Below, piece by piece: positions 22,377-33,194 of a stretch of 64,000 nt of DNA. This DNA comes from Echinarachnius parma (lineage: Eukaryota > Echinodermata > Echinoidea > Clypeasteroida > Echinarachniidae), in assembly GCA_037951105.1 (NCBI GenBank), contig JBAMJV010003320.1:18053-82052 (forward strand), given 5' to 3'. The translations under genes were made by a program, and so were the position numbers. A model generated the notes under the pieces. That model was given only the letters and a program-made list of their open reading frames with translations. It searched no databases and was not told the origin of the DNA. Every line of letters starts with the position of its first letter. Within the stretch, counting starts at the first letter, position 1.

Positions 22377-22701
22377 ATAACAAACTATTATTGTACATGT
22401 TGTAGGCTTTATCACAACTTCCCGATCGAAAGGAACCGACAAAATTTATTTTTAAAAAGCTAAATATAACGTCGTGACAAAATCAGGATTGACTGATGAT
22501 TTTAGATAACACTACAAAAACTATCAAATTAAAAACAAACGAAAGATTATTTCATTGTACCAATTTCATATACAAATTTTTTTGTAAGATTCTTGAGAAT
22601 GATATGTGAGAATTTCATAGAAAAATAATAAATTTTGCCAACGGTGAAAACAGAGAAATTCAATGTCTGATTTTATCCCGATCTTTCGCGTGACGTTTCC
22701 A
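22377..22701. other. No recognisable feature
   Basis: A+T-rich spacer after the family C element. No match to other parts of the window was noted. Confidence 0.5.
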
Positions 22702-22762
22702 AATTCGGATACTATGGACGATTGAGTATCCGAATTCAGATACTACGGTCAGAAACCGTAGA
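22702..22762. repeat. Two adjacent small hairpins
   Basis: AATTCGGATACT (22702-22713) pairs exactly with AGTATCCGAATT (22725-22736). Directly after, CTACGG pairs with CCGTAG around CAGAAA (about 22743-22760). Both could form cruciforms. No terminator or other role can be assigned. Confidence 0.6.
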
Positions 22763-23404
22763 CGCTTTCAAATTCAGTCTTAAATATATCTCTGATTATG
22801 GAGACCTTTGAAAAATCAAAACCCATTCCACTCTTCTGTTACCATAAGGCAAAAATCAAGCATACTTTTCAAACTGACAAAGCTGGACCTGTACTCTGTA
22901 TTGCATGTAATATTTACTTTTATTTTGTCTACAGCTCTGTAAATGCATGAATGATTGACTGGACACGCCTACAGACAAGAAAGAAACGAGGGTAAGTTTG
23001 TTATCCTTGTCATCATTGAAAAGTTTGAACTTAGATTCTAATTCTAATAACAAATTATAAATAGTCCAGTGTTTGATTTGTGCAAAACAGCACACATGGC
23101 AAGTAAAGCAATAATTTTAAATGATATAATTATAATGTATAACTGCTATAATATTTATTATTTTACCATTCACTGAGCTAGTACTTATCCATACTACAAG
23201 CATGCTCAGTGTGCTATTGAGTCGCTGTGGAAAAAAAAACCACACATCACAAACGGACTTAAATAATGAAATGACAATATCGAAGGAGGAGATTTAAATT
23301 GTGTTTATCGTTCAAAAACATCAAACCCCTATACGGTATATCCCCTCTGGAAGTTTTGAAGGGAATGTCCGTCACTTCTTGAGATCCTCCCCATGCGCGT
23401 AGGA
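22763..23404. other. No recognisable feature
   Basis: A+T-rich with short frames only. A 79-codon minus-strand frame (22856-23095) is cysteine- and lysine-containing but unrecognised. Confidence 0.5.
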
Positions 23405-23790
23405 GCAATTTTTAGAGGGGTGTGGGGGGGGGGGGGGGGGGCTGAGGTCTTTTGCCCGAATACCATCTCCCCATTTTCACCTGACAAGCAAAAACAAAAA
23501 AGGAGACAAAAGGGTTATCACAATTTAACCGCCCGAAAATTATATAATTTGTATGAAATTTCCCAAATATGCCCTGATTTTGCCCGAATATGACATGCTT
23601 TTGCCCAAATATGATATGAGTTTGCCTGAATATGACATGCTTTTGCCTGAATATGACATGCTTTTGCCTGAATATGACGTGCTTTTCCCCGAATGTTGTG
23701 TGCTTTTTGCCCGAATATGGCCGTTTTCAAAACTACGGGGGAGGGGCTGCATCACCAGCCCCCCCCCCCCCCCCCTCTCATACGCCTATG
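23405..23790 (+). repeat. Family F repeat, copy 3
   Basis: A run of about 17 G, then CTGAGGTCTTTTGCCCGAAT, CCATTTTCACCTGACAAGC, and an array of seven or eight 21-bp units TTGCCYGAATATGACATGCT. It closes with GGAGGGGCTGCATCACCAGC, a run of about 17 C and CTCATACGCCTATGA. The right end is the founding unit of the minisatellite that follows. Confidence 0.85.
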
Positions 23791-23792
23791 AT

Positions 23793-24834
23793 CCTCCCTA
23801 AACCTCTTGCCCTTCCCTATCAACATGATAGGGGGAGGGGGCTGCAGCCCCAGCACCCACCTCCTATGCCTATGAGCCTCCCTAAACCTCTTGCCCTTCC
23901 CTATCAACATGCTAGGGGGAGGGGGCTGCAGCTCCAGCACCCACCTCCTACGCATATGAGCCTCCCTAAACCTCTTGCCCTTCCCTATCAACATGCTAGG
24001 GGGAGGCGGCTGCAGCTCCAGCACCCACCTCCTACGCATATGAGCCTCCCTAAACCTCTTGCCCTTCCCTATCAACATGCTAGGGGGAGGGGGCTGCAGC
24101 TCCAGCACCCACCTCCTACGCATATGAGCCTCCCTAAACCTCTTGCCCTTCCCTATCAACACGATAGGGGGAGGGGGCTGCAGCTCCAGCACCCACCTCC
24201 TACGCATATGAGGCTCCCTAAACCTCTTGCCCTTCCGTATCAATATGATAGGGGGAGGGGGCTGCAGCTCCAGCACCCACCTCCTACGCATATGAGCCTC
24301 CCTAAACCTCTTGCCCTTCCCTATCAACATGCTAGGGGGAGGGGGCTGCAGCTCCAGCACCCACCTCCTACGCATATGAGCCTCCCTAAACCTCTTGCCC
24401 TTCCCTATCAACATGCTAGGGGGAGGGGGCTGCAGCTCCAGCACCCACCTCCTACGCATATGAGCCTCCCTAAACCTCTTGCCCTTCCCTATCAACATGA
24501 TAGGGGGAGGCGGCTGCAGCTCCAGCACCCACCTCCTACGCATATGAGCCTCCCTAAACCTCTTGCCCTTCCCTATCAACATGCTAGGGGGAGGCGGCTG
24601 CAGCTCCAGCACCCACCTCCTACGCATATGAGCCTCCCTAAACCTCTTGCCCTTCCCTATCAACATGCTAGGGGGAGGGGGCTGCAGCTCCAGCACCCAC
24701 CTCCTACGCATATGAGCCTCCCTAAACCTCTTGCCCTTCCCTATCAACATGCTAGGGGGAGGGGGCTGCAGCTCCAGCACCCACCTCCTACGCCTATGAG
24801 CCTCCCTAAACCTCTTGCCCTTCCCTATCAACAT
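23793..24834. repeat. 84-bp minisatellite, 13 copies
   Basis: CCTCCCTAAACCTCTTGCCC recurs 13 times, from 23793 to 24801, exactly 84 bp apart on average. Units are nearly identical; single-base variants (GAGGC for GAGGG, ATGATA for ATGCTA, one ACACGATA) mark subtypes. Because 84 is divisible by three and the unit lacks stops, frames of 466 codons (plus) and 362 codons (minus) span it. They are repeat artefacts with a 28-residue period. Each unit contains GGGGCTGCAG and CAGCACCCACCTCCTACGCA, copies of the closing end of the adjoining family F element. Confidence 0.97.
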
Positions 24835-25389
24835 CATCAAAATCCAGGTGACGCGTCCGCCTCACAGGAACTTGCAGCATATATGATTATATACCTGCAA
24901 GAAAGCCGTGACTTTACACTAGTCCCGAATATATTCCAGATTGTGTTGTTTCGGAGAAGGCATTGTAATGACTTGTTTTCTTGTAATATTACGAAATCGC
25001 ATACTCATGATTTCATAATCATATTAATATAAGGGATCAAGGAGGGCGATGAGCAGAATCATCATCAAAAGTCGCGGAATTCGTTATCTTCTTAGCATAG
25101 ATCTGCCAAAATGGCCCCGGGAAATGTACCTTTTTTCCCCAAAAGAATTTTCATCAGAAACCGAACGTCAATCTATGATCTCTTTAAATGTTACATGAAT
25201 CTTGCAATAGGCCCTGATAAATGTGCTCTTTCTAAAGCATGCTTGTGGTATCGAATTACTGTTTTATATTATTGATTACTTGTGTGTTGCGTTGATTTCA
25301 TGATGTTACCTTTCTCCCTTTTTACAAAGAAGCTACACAGTTATAGTTTATTTGTAAGGAGATATAGGTCATTTGTGTTCAGTAAAAAG
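24835..25389. other. No recognisable feature
   Basis: A+T-rich sequence after the minisatellite. The open frame that continues from it to 25032 has no support of its own. Confidence 0.5.
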
Positions 25390-25676
25390 CTGGAAAATGC
25401 AAACAAAATAAAAATTGAAAGTGTAAATACATGTTATTGGAGAAAATCGGCTAAGAAACGGCTGAAATATAAATTCTAATCTTAAGCCACATGAAAACGT
25501 ACCCTTTTAAATAGAAGTTTCACGGACATTTATTCAGATAACCTGGATAAATAATACGAGCCTGTAAACACAATTATAAGTAACCAAAAGGAGAATTTGG
25601 TAAATCGATTGCACGCTGAAAACTAACAAATATGGAACAAAAACACTTCTTAAAAGCATTCGATGACTCCGCACAT
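25390..25676 (-). repeat. Family E dispersed repeat, copy 2
   Basis: This is the inverse partner of 10061-10345. On the plus strand ATATGGAACAAAAACAC opens a 28-codon frame MEQKHFLKAFDDSA, which stops after the homologous region. The other copy reads MEQKHSFLEALDDSA, so the indel between them is exactly three bases. Sequence beyond the ATG-side boundary is unrelated in the two copies. Confidence 0.75.
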
Positions 25677-26624
25677 GTATTTTCTGGTTACATGCTGAAA
25701 GGACAATCAACCATATGAGAAAATAAATAACTAAATGAATAAATGAACGAATGATTGAATGAATACATGAATGAATAAATAAATAATAAATCAATATAAA
25801 AAATACTTAAAATAAATTAATCAATACATACATTTACAAAAGCATGATAAGTACCTTATGCTCTCTGATCAACAAAATCATGTTCTGATTTATTTCTTTA
25901 TCGTTAGGCAGTCAATGTCGAGAGATGGCTGGTAGTTTAATGATGGCCCTAGCACACCTACCTATAGCGCCCCATGTTTAATGGACTTTTAAAAACTATT
26001 TTGACGGTAGTTTGTCAAACTTGTTTTCATTACTTTTTTGTATAAACACTTGTTTATATTTAATTTGTGAAACTATGATTTAGATATGAAAATAAATATA
26101 TGAAATGAAATTAAATAAAATTATCAGACAATCAACAATTTTTCGACTTCTCGCATTTACGTCAATTTGTTGGCAGAGCAGAATGATATGGATTCAATAG
26201 AATGTTCAATATCTTGAATCAAGAAAGCGAAACCTCGGAAAATATATATGCACGCAATGCCATTCCAAAATTTAAGCTCGCAAATTTTGCCATTACTGTT
26301 CCAGCACATTTAACTTTTTTTGAAATCGTAATTTTATATTTTCCGCCGTTTGGAACGCACACCATAGCCAGGTAGGCCGACCGGAACTCGTCAGTTCCAA
26401 CGTACTTTCCCCCCGGGGAAATGGGAGGTTGTCAACGGGACATTTCTGTATCGGGGAAGTTCTAGGAGTCATGAAGTCTGTTTTCTTTTCTCAGTTCTGC
26501 TTGGGAGTCTGACTTGCAAAGGGAATGACTCAGTATGTATCCGTGGAGGCCAACGACCTCGAAGCATATGGAGAGACCCCTGAAAACACACCGTGTCATT
26601 GTCCACGCATACAGCAGAGTCAAA
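25677..26624. other. A+T-rich, simple GAAT/AAAT-type sequence, no gene
   Basis: 25720-25800 is a decayed AATGAATAAATG simple repeat; the 86-codon minus-strand frame over it is an artefact. The rest is unique-looking. CGTACTTTCCCCCCGGGGAA near 26400 is a small GC patch. Confidence 0.55.
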
Positions 26625-26740
26625 GGTGGTTGGGATTCGCAAATCGGATGCGGTGCCATCTTGCGAACTCCTTGCGCAGGGTGCGTACTGCACACTGACT
26701 CAGTGTTACGCAAACTTACACAAACTAGCCTAGTTCAAAA
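26625..26740 (+). repeat. Family D repeat, copy D2, left part
   Basis: GGTGGTTGGGATTCGCAAAT, GCGGTGCCATCTTGCGAACT, CCTTGCGCAGGGTGCG and CACAAACTAGCCTAGTTCAA match D1 and D3-D5. The copy is broken after GTTCAAAA (26733-26740) by the fold-back element and resumes at 27555. Confidence 0.85.
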
Positions 26741-27554
26741 GGTTACAGTCCGTTATTCCGAAGGTTCGTTATTCAGAAGGTTCAGTTATTCCGAAGGTTC
26801 GTTATTCCGAAGGTTCGTTATTCCGAAGGTTCGTTATTCCGAAGGTTCGTTTATATTCCGAGGGTTCGTTATTCCGAAGGTTCGCTATTCCTAAAACGAA
26901 ATCGGGTTCGTTATTCCGAAGGTTCGTTTATCCGGAAAAAAAAAATCGGGTTCGTTATTCCAAAGGTTTGTTATTCCGAAGGTTCGTTATTCCGAAGGTT
27001 CATTAGTCCGAAAATAAAATAGGGTTCGTTAATCTGAAAATTAAATCGGGTTTGTTATAATACTATAATGTGTGTTTTGCTAATTTAATTTACAGCCTCC
27101 CCCTTTCCCTCCCTTGGCCAGACCAATCAAACATTTAAGTTTATTTTATCTCTTTATATGAAATTATAGCATTATAACAAACCCAAATTCATTTTCGGAT
27201 TAACGAACCCGATTTCATTTTAGGAATAGCGAACCTTCGGAATAACGAACGCTCGGAATAACGGACCTTCGGAATAACGAACCTTCGGAATAAGAACCCG
27301 ATTTTATTTTCGGACTAACGAACCTTCGGAATAACGAACCTGATTTCATTTTAGGATTAGCGAACCTTCGGAATAACGAACCCTCGGAATAACGAACCTT
27401 CGGAATAATGCAACAAATGTTCGGATTAACGAACCCTATTTCATTTTAGGATTAACGAACCCTCAGGTATACGAAATTTGCGTGTTCGGAATAACGAACC
27501 TTCGGAATAAAGAACCTTCGGAATAACGAACCTTCGGAATAACGAAGCGCACCC
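26741..27554. mobile_element. 814-bp fold-back element of 16-bp repeats
   Basis: GTTCAAAA is directly repeated at 26733-26740 and 27555-27562, an 8-bp target duplication within family D. The left arm (26741 to about 27055) is an array of GGTTCGTTATTCCGAA units, and the right arm (about 27175-27554) is the same array in inverse, TTCGGAATAACGAACC. The central 110 bp is unrelated A+T-rich sequence containing CCTCCCCCTTTCCCTCCC. Some units are replaced by TCATTTTAGGATTAACGAAC-like variants in both arms. Terminal bases are GGTTACAGTCCGTTATTC on the left and the inverse of GGGTGCGCTTCGTTATTC on the right. No protein is encoded. Confidence 0.92.
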
Positions 27555-27620
27555 GTTCAAAATGGTGATCCTCGGTGCATTAGCATCCCCACACTTGACA
27601 AACGTTAACCCATTCCACGT
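27555..27620 (+). repeat. Family D repeat, copy D2, right part
   Basis: It starts with the duplicated GTTCAAAA and continues ATGGTGATCC, TAGCATCCCCACACTTGAC and AACGTTAACCC. This corresponds to the ends of D4 (TAGCATCCCCACGCTTGA) and D5 (CTCCACGCTTGCC). Confidence 0.75.
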
Positions 27621-27704
27621 CAATCGGTTAGGGCCGTGTATTTACAGTCATGATATAAGTTGTAGGGATTAAGTCCGACTCCGAATCTCGGGTAAATCGT
27701 ACCA

Positions 27705-27860
27705 TGTGGAACTGAGGTAGAGTTTAGGACCGGGTGGTCATGGGTCCGAGCCCCCGTCGGGTCCTACCAAAGAAAGACAACATACATGATGATAATCTAC
27801 TGCCTTCTAGCCAGGCGCCAGACGGTTATATCAGGGAGCTAGTATAACTCAATGGTTATA
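27705..27860 (+). repeat. Possible tRNA-derived SINE, third type
   Basis: GGTAGAGTTTAGGACCGG is followed by ATGGGTCCGAGCCCCCG, a B-box-like string, then an ATGATGATAATC stretch and CTAGCCAGGCGCCAGACGGT. The layout suggests a SINE, but no second copy lies in the window. Confidence 0.35.
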
Positions 27861-28020
27861 GTGGAGCCGTTAAACGCATGTACTGACCATCAAAGACAAA
27901 GGCAACCTTCTTTTCGTCCAATCCTATGCTAGGACAACCCCGATCGAAAACTGTTCAGTGTTCAACGCTCGCCATTTAATAAATGCCCAACAAAACTGTC
28001 TCCTTCTATTACGAGAATCT

Positions 28021-28640
28021 CAAGAACAGTGTCCAATATCGGCATGGGAATTAAGGCGTTGCATAGGGATTGACCCTCGCCGTTTCCTCCACGCTCAAGG
28101 AAGAATAAATTAAAGAACCGTATATAGACCGCAGCGCCGTATATGTCTATATGCGGCTCTGAGCGCAAGAACATCGCTTAATGTCGACAAGGGAATAGGG
28201 CGCTGCATTTTGGATTTGACCGTCGTCGACTCCTCCACGCCCAAAGAAACTCCGCAAGAAAAAACACAAGAACTTTGTATCATGTCGACATGGGAATTAG
28301 ACGCTGCAGAGGGTTTGGCCCTCGCCGTTTCATCCACGCCCAACATGCCCCAGGAAACTGCGAAAAGAAGAAGCGCAAGAGCGGCGCCAAGTTCGGCATG
28401 CAATGGGAGAATTGAGAAAATGAATAAGTTGCAGAAGGTTCATCCCTCGCCGTTTCCTCGATGCTCAAGAAAACTACGACTAAGATAAACTCAAGAACGA
28501 TCTCTATTATCGGTATGTGAGTGGGGCGTTGGATATGGTTCAAATCTTGCCGTGTCCTCCACGTCCAAGGAACTTTGACGAAGAACGTCGTCCAACTGTG
28601 GTATAGGGATAAAGGTGTTGCAGAAGGTGCTGCGTCCAAA
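28021..28640. repeat. Decayed tandem array, about 110-bp unit
   Basis: Six units begin with a variant of CAAGAACNNTNTCCAATNTCG, at about 28021, 28165, 28267, 28375, 28492 and 28580. Each contains GGCGTTGCAGAAGG-like and CCCTCGCCGTTTCCTCCACG-like blocks. Units differ by substitutions and indels. Frames of 92-119 codons on both strands cross several units without a shared phase, which argues against coding. It is G+C-richer than its neighbours. Confidence 0.85.
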
Positions 28641-28988
28641 GGAAATCACAACGTTGTTACTGAACATGCTGAACTTTTCGGAATTTTAATTCCTTCTGGA
28701 AAGAACGTTTTCATTTTTAAATGGTGCTATCACTAGTGCACATCTTATATAGTATAGATTGATTTAAATAATGTAATAAGATGTAGGCATGTAGATGTAC
28801 AAAATTTACAAATTGCAGGTCAAAAATTTTGCTTTCATATTTTTATTATAGACAATAGAAAATATTAGTTTGATGGATTGATTAGTCTGAGTTGATGGAT
28901 TAAAACTTGGGGTAAATATTGAATGTGTTTATTATGGTTCATATCTTTACATTAATTATCAACACTAAAATAAGCAGTGTGTTATTTC
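28641..28988. other. No recognisable feature
   Basis: A+T-rich spacer before a family A element. Confidence 0.5.
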
Positions 28989-28992
28989 TTAA

Positions 28993-29380
28993 AGGGATAG
29001 TTGAGTTTTGGTATAGAGGGCGCTACACAAAATAAAATTTGTTGTGAGATGATGAAAAACCGAGTGTCAAATTTGAAAGAGCATACAACTTTAATGTCCA
29101 GAATAATTTTATTTGATCAAAAACGGTTCAGAGACGGCTGAGATAACCATAAATATAATTGTAACTATTGTGGGGCCCCACAATAATTAATTAATTTTGA
29201 ACCAGCCGGCTCTTTTTGAATGATAACCGGCTTTTTACTTAGTCATTTGTAATTTTGTTACACCTTTCGAGCATGGTGGAGTTATAACTATTAGTTTGTA
29301 ATGTAATGGTGCAGGTTTTGGTTACTAAAATTTAGTTTGACCAAAACTGTACTCTCTTATACCAAAACCCAACTATCCCT
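28993..29380 (-). mobile_element. Family A MITE, copy A3 (shortest)
   Basis: TTAA on both sides (28989-28992, 29381-29384). The ends AGGGATAGTTGAGTTTTGGT and ACCAAAACCCAACTATCCCT are nearly perfect 20-bp inverted repeats. At 388 bp it lacks the middle block with TTGTGCATGTGATG found in A1, A2 and A6, so it is an internal deletion. The core palindrome is TATTGTGGGG / CCCCACAATA, near 29164-29183. Confidence 0.92.
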
Positions 29381-29384
29381 TTAA

Positions 29385-30394
29385 AATAGTAGTAATTTGT
29401 TAATATAATATCATTTTTTTCTTGTAAGTTATTCTCAAACATCAGCCGAATGGAGTTCAATGTACGCTGCATGCTGTGTTATCATACACGGTGTACGTAA
29501 TCGTATATCTTTGTTCATACCGCCCCCGCTCATGCAATCATGTCCATATTTGTATGTGTAATTAACTCGTTAACTTCAAGATGATGTACATACCACATAG
29601 GCAATACGTGACGACCCATGTTCTCGGAAGCAATGGATTAATCGGAATGATAAAGTCTGTTAAATTACATGTACAGTACATGTGTATTAATCTCGCACAC
29701 TTTAAAAAAACAAAAACTTGTATTTAAAGGTGCAATTACATTTTTGCAATACCTCTAAAATTAACAGCCCCAAATATTCGATTCTACTGCCGACAAAATA
29801 GAATAATGTTATGCATTGTGTATGTATGGAAAGAAACAATTAATCATCCGATAATGAACCTAAAATCTGATGGACTTAAACATGATCCGAGCGCCCGACA
29901 AAGATACCAAAAGCCGACTTGGAGATGCACTAGTTAGATGACGGGCGAGGGCGATTTCTCTCAGTATGGCATAAAAAAGTGCAACATCTACGTTTTTACC
30001 AGATCATGATGGTGTTTATGCAATGTGCCCTATATATAATTTAGATGATTTGGATGGTTTCTTTTAAAATTTAGCGGATTTTTATAAAACTGTTGTATGG
30101 CTTTAAGTGCTGCAGGTACCCTTCAATGTGCGGAAGATATTGTTACGTCTGCTCATATTTCACGCAGCCAGAAATAAGACCAGAACATTAAAACATCACC
30201 TAAAGCTTTTCGGGTCCTACAATTACAAGGTAGTGAATGCGACACCCACGATAATGACGCGTTGTTATGCATAATGGTGAGGTATAAGGGGGCACTTGCC
30301 CGCCCCCACCCCTCTCTAAACGTGTGAACCTCTCACTGCGACCACCTGTATGAATTTACTAGAAGAGTGAATTCAATGTTGGTCCAGGCTGCCT
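29385..30394. other. No recognisable feature
   Basis: About 1 kb of A+T-rich sequence with short frames only. GC patches at 29885-29960 and 30290-30315 did not match other parts of the window. Confidence 0.5.
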
Positions 30395-30525
30395 GTTTCG
30401 TTAGAGGTGGTTCGAATTCATAAATCGGATGTGTGGTGCCATCTTACGAACGCATTGCAACCGATGCGAAATAGTACACTGGCTTAGTGTCATGCAGTAC
30501 GCACAAACTACAGTAGCGGTGTAGT
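30395..30525 (+). repeat. Family D repeat, copy D3
   Basis: GAGGTGGTTCGAATTCATAA, TGTGGTGCCATCTTACGAAC and GTCATGCAGTACGCACAAAC match the family. The right part after CACAAACTA is lost. Together with D2 and D4 its minus strand gives a similar short peptide around (C/V)RKMAP, but with different surrounding stops. Confidence 0.7.
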
Positions 30526-30599
30526 GTTTCAAACAGTGCCCTCTACATCTACGCATGACAGTTTTAATAATGAGAGTTTTATAAGGCCTTCTCTTTATC

Positions 30600-30619
30600 C
30601 CCCCCCCCCCCCCCCCCCC
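30600..30619. repeat. Poly-C tract
   Basis: A run of 20 C residues. The 86-codon minus-strand frame across it (30401-30661) gains a glycine run from this tract and is not supported as a gene. Confidence 0.95.
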
Positions 30620-30789
30620 TATTTCAGCATGGATGAGACCCTGGCTTGATAATGAAAACATCTTCAGTTGAACATGCTGGAAGGGGTTCTGTCTGCAGCT
30701 CTAAAAATTTCGAGTTCAAGTTACAGGTACAAGCATCATAATGGAATCCAAGAGCGGGTGCAGTAGAAAGAACATTATGTTAAAATTAC

Positions 30790-31260
30790 AATTGCAAAAA
30801 TGAGAAAGAGGATAGAGAAAGAACGATAATGGTAAAAGGAAGATAGAGGCAAGAGAGGGAGAGAGAGAGCGAGTGGGGAGAATTTAACAAATATAAATAA
30901 AGAATTGGAAAGAGAGAGAGGGAGTGATGAAAAGAAAGATGGGAAGAAAACGGGAATTGTGTGTAGGAAAGAGAGGAGACGAGAGAGGGAGGGGGAGAGA
31001 GGGAGGGGGAGAGAGGGAGGGGGAGAGGGGGGGGGGGGAGAATTTCATATAAAGTATAAATAATGAAAGAGAGAGGGAGAGGGATAGAGATGGAACGACA
31101 GGAAGAAAGATAAGTGTGTGCTAGGGAGGGGAGACAAGACAGAATTCAAAGAGATGGGGGGGGGGGGGGGGGGGGGGGGGGTGGGTTGGCTTTTGAAAAG
31201 TAGAAGTACAGTTGGGAAAGAGAGGGAAAGAGAACTAGAAAATGGACACAAACAAGCATA
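30790..31260. repeat. Long purine-rich tract with G runs
   Basis: The plus strand is almost wholly A and G, dominated by GAGAGAGGGAGGGGG-type repeats, with a pure G run of about 27 at 31157-31183. Two diverged copies of about 160 bp can be seen (from about 30880 and about 31040), each going from GAATTTMAWATAAA through GAAAGAGAGAGGGAG to GTGTGTNGGAAAGAG. Mirror-repeat purine tracts of this kind can form triplex or quadruplex DNA. Confidence 0.85.
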
Positions 31261-33190
31261 GATAGAGAGGAGAAGCTAAAACTTTAAAATTACCGAATAA
31301 TGTGTGCAGATTGTTATCAAGTGCTATATTACTGGATGCAATCAATAGATGGCGCCACACAGTTTAGCCACACACCTGTCAGTAGCGGAACCGGAATTGA
31401 AGAGACTAACATCATGTTTCATTCACCGTGTATATACTAAGTATTATATACCGTTGTATTATCCCTTGTTTGGATGTCTTTACTATAAATGTTATGCTTT
31501 CTATTTCTTTCTTCCTTTTTATTTTCATTTTCGCCTTCCTGTATCATGTTTATCATGCCAGGACGTTATTGACAAGGCGCCAGAAGCACTCAATATTAAG
31601 ATGAATATTTGATTTATACCAGCCGTAATAATTATAGGGATATTATAAGTGTATTATGGCCGATATGACATTATTTTCTACAGGAGGGGACCACTTGCTG
31701 TACAAACAAAACTTGTATGATCAAAACCAGATATATCCAATCATGGCAATGGTAGAATGAAAAGTGCAATTCCACATTCATAATCATAATCATAATGGTG
31801 AGTTTAACATTTGATTGCACTTTATTGGAAATCGTTGCCTGATAATGCTGTCGGGGCAGTACGTAATGACTGCCGCGGATAGAGAGAAAAATGTAAACAC
31901 TGCAAAATGAACTCTTTTAAATCTGGTTGCGCATCTATCTACCTCGTACAAACACAATGTCAAGAGATACGATATCACGGTACTTGAAGAGTTAATTATT
32001 ATACGTTTCCAAGCACAGCAAAGGGGCATCAATGTAGGAGCAATATGTGACCTATAAATGTATATAAGCGATGTATATACTACGACTGTGTGCATAGCGT
32101 TCGCGCCCAATTACTGCTAATTTTCCCCGTAATTATTGTGCTTGCGCCGCGCGTTCAGCGGAGGCCCCCTCCTCCAATTCATCGTTTGTCTTTTTATCAC
32201 ACGCAGAGGGTACAATGCAGTTAAAAGAATTCGAATGCAAATGTTAGTTAGCCCGTGTTCGATCGTGGCGGATCCTCCGGCGCTGCAAATAGGAGATTAA
32301 ATTACCCTTCCTTTATAGGAAATGAAAACATGGAGAATGGATGGTTGAGGACCGGATGGATGCGGGAGCGCTGGTTGCCATTGGTAACCGCGCCAGCTTC
32401 ATCCATTATAGCATTATACTTTATAGCGTGCACGACGTATAGCGCACGTACGGGATTATATGCTCTTTAAAAGATGAAATAACACCAACCAATTGGGATT
32501 CCACCCTTTTAATTGGCATGATTGGTGTGAGAAAGTGATTGCATATTTTGTATGATTCATTCATGCGCCTTTTGTCATTTATCTGGAACCAGAATGACAT
32601 TATTTTGTAAACGCCCGGCTCTAGCTGGACACGTCTAAGTAATTACTTTTTGTGTTGTGCCTTTTAATCCTTAATCGTCCAATTTGAGATAATTGCAAAA
32701 TGCGCAGTATCAAAACGAAATATTCGTACAAAAGGTATAATAATGATGCCAATTCGCTATTAGTACGCGAAACTATCCAAGCAGTAAGATCGGCTTATGT
32801 TGTTATAATTATTGTTATAATTGTTACAATATACCGTCCATGTTTTAAAGGTAAACTTGATTACAAAATTGTTAGTAGTCATCGTGGTTATGCGTGTATG
32901 TATTTCTGGATAAATATGAATGTTTCCTACCACTCGGGAAATGAAAATCAATCATTACCAAAGAATACCCCATGAGAAAGGGGTATTTCTATCTCCCTGG
33001 TCCACGCCCATATCGCCATCATAATCAGCATTATAATGGTATACTCTCATCATAACTATAATATCGTATTAATCAACTATGTACTGAACATTACAATAAT
33101 GTAAGATCATTCTAAGTAAATTCACTGATAAACAATCACTTTTATCCTTACCCCTCCTTTGATCGATGTCCTGTTCTCTTCTATACGCCA
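31261..33190. other. No recognisable gene
   Basis: Nearly 2 kb without repeats found elsewhere in the window. GC-richer points at 32140-32185 and 32255-32300 hold GCGCCGCGCGTTCAGCGG and GATCGTGGCGGATCCTCCGG. Frames of 87-106 codons (31349-31612 plus, 31790-32110 minus) are unrecognised and lack nearby support. Confidence 0.45.
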
Positions 33191-33194
33191 TTAA

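Noticed and set aside
23632-25032. 466-codon proline-rich frame and a 362-codon frame on the other strand
   Set aside because: Both are translations of the 84-bp minisatellite, with an exact 28-residue period and no non-repeat domain.
26535-26894. 119-codon frame with a repeated Phe/Arg-rich tail
   Set aside because: It crosses from family D into the 16-bp fold-back array; the tail is that array translated.
28110-28639. Frames of 92-119 codons in the 110-bp array
   Set aside because: The units do not keep a common frame, spacing varies by non-multiples of three, and no domain is recognised.
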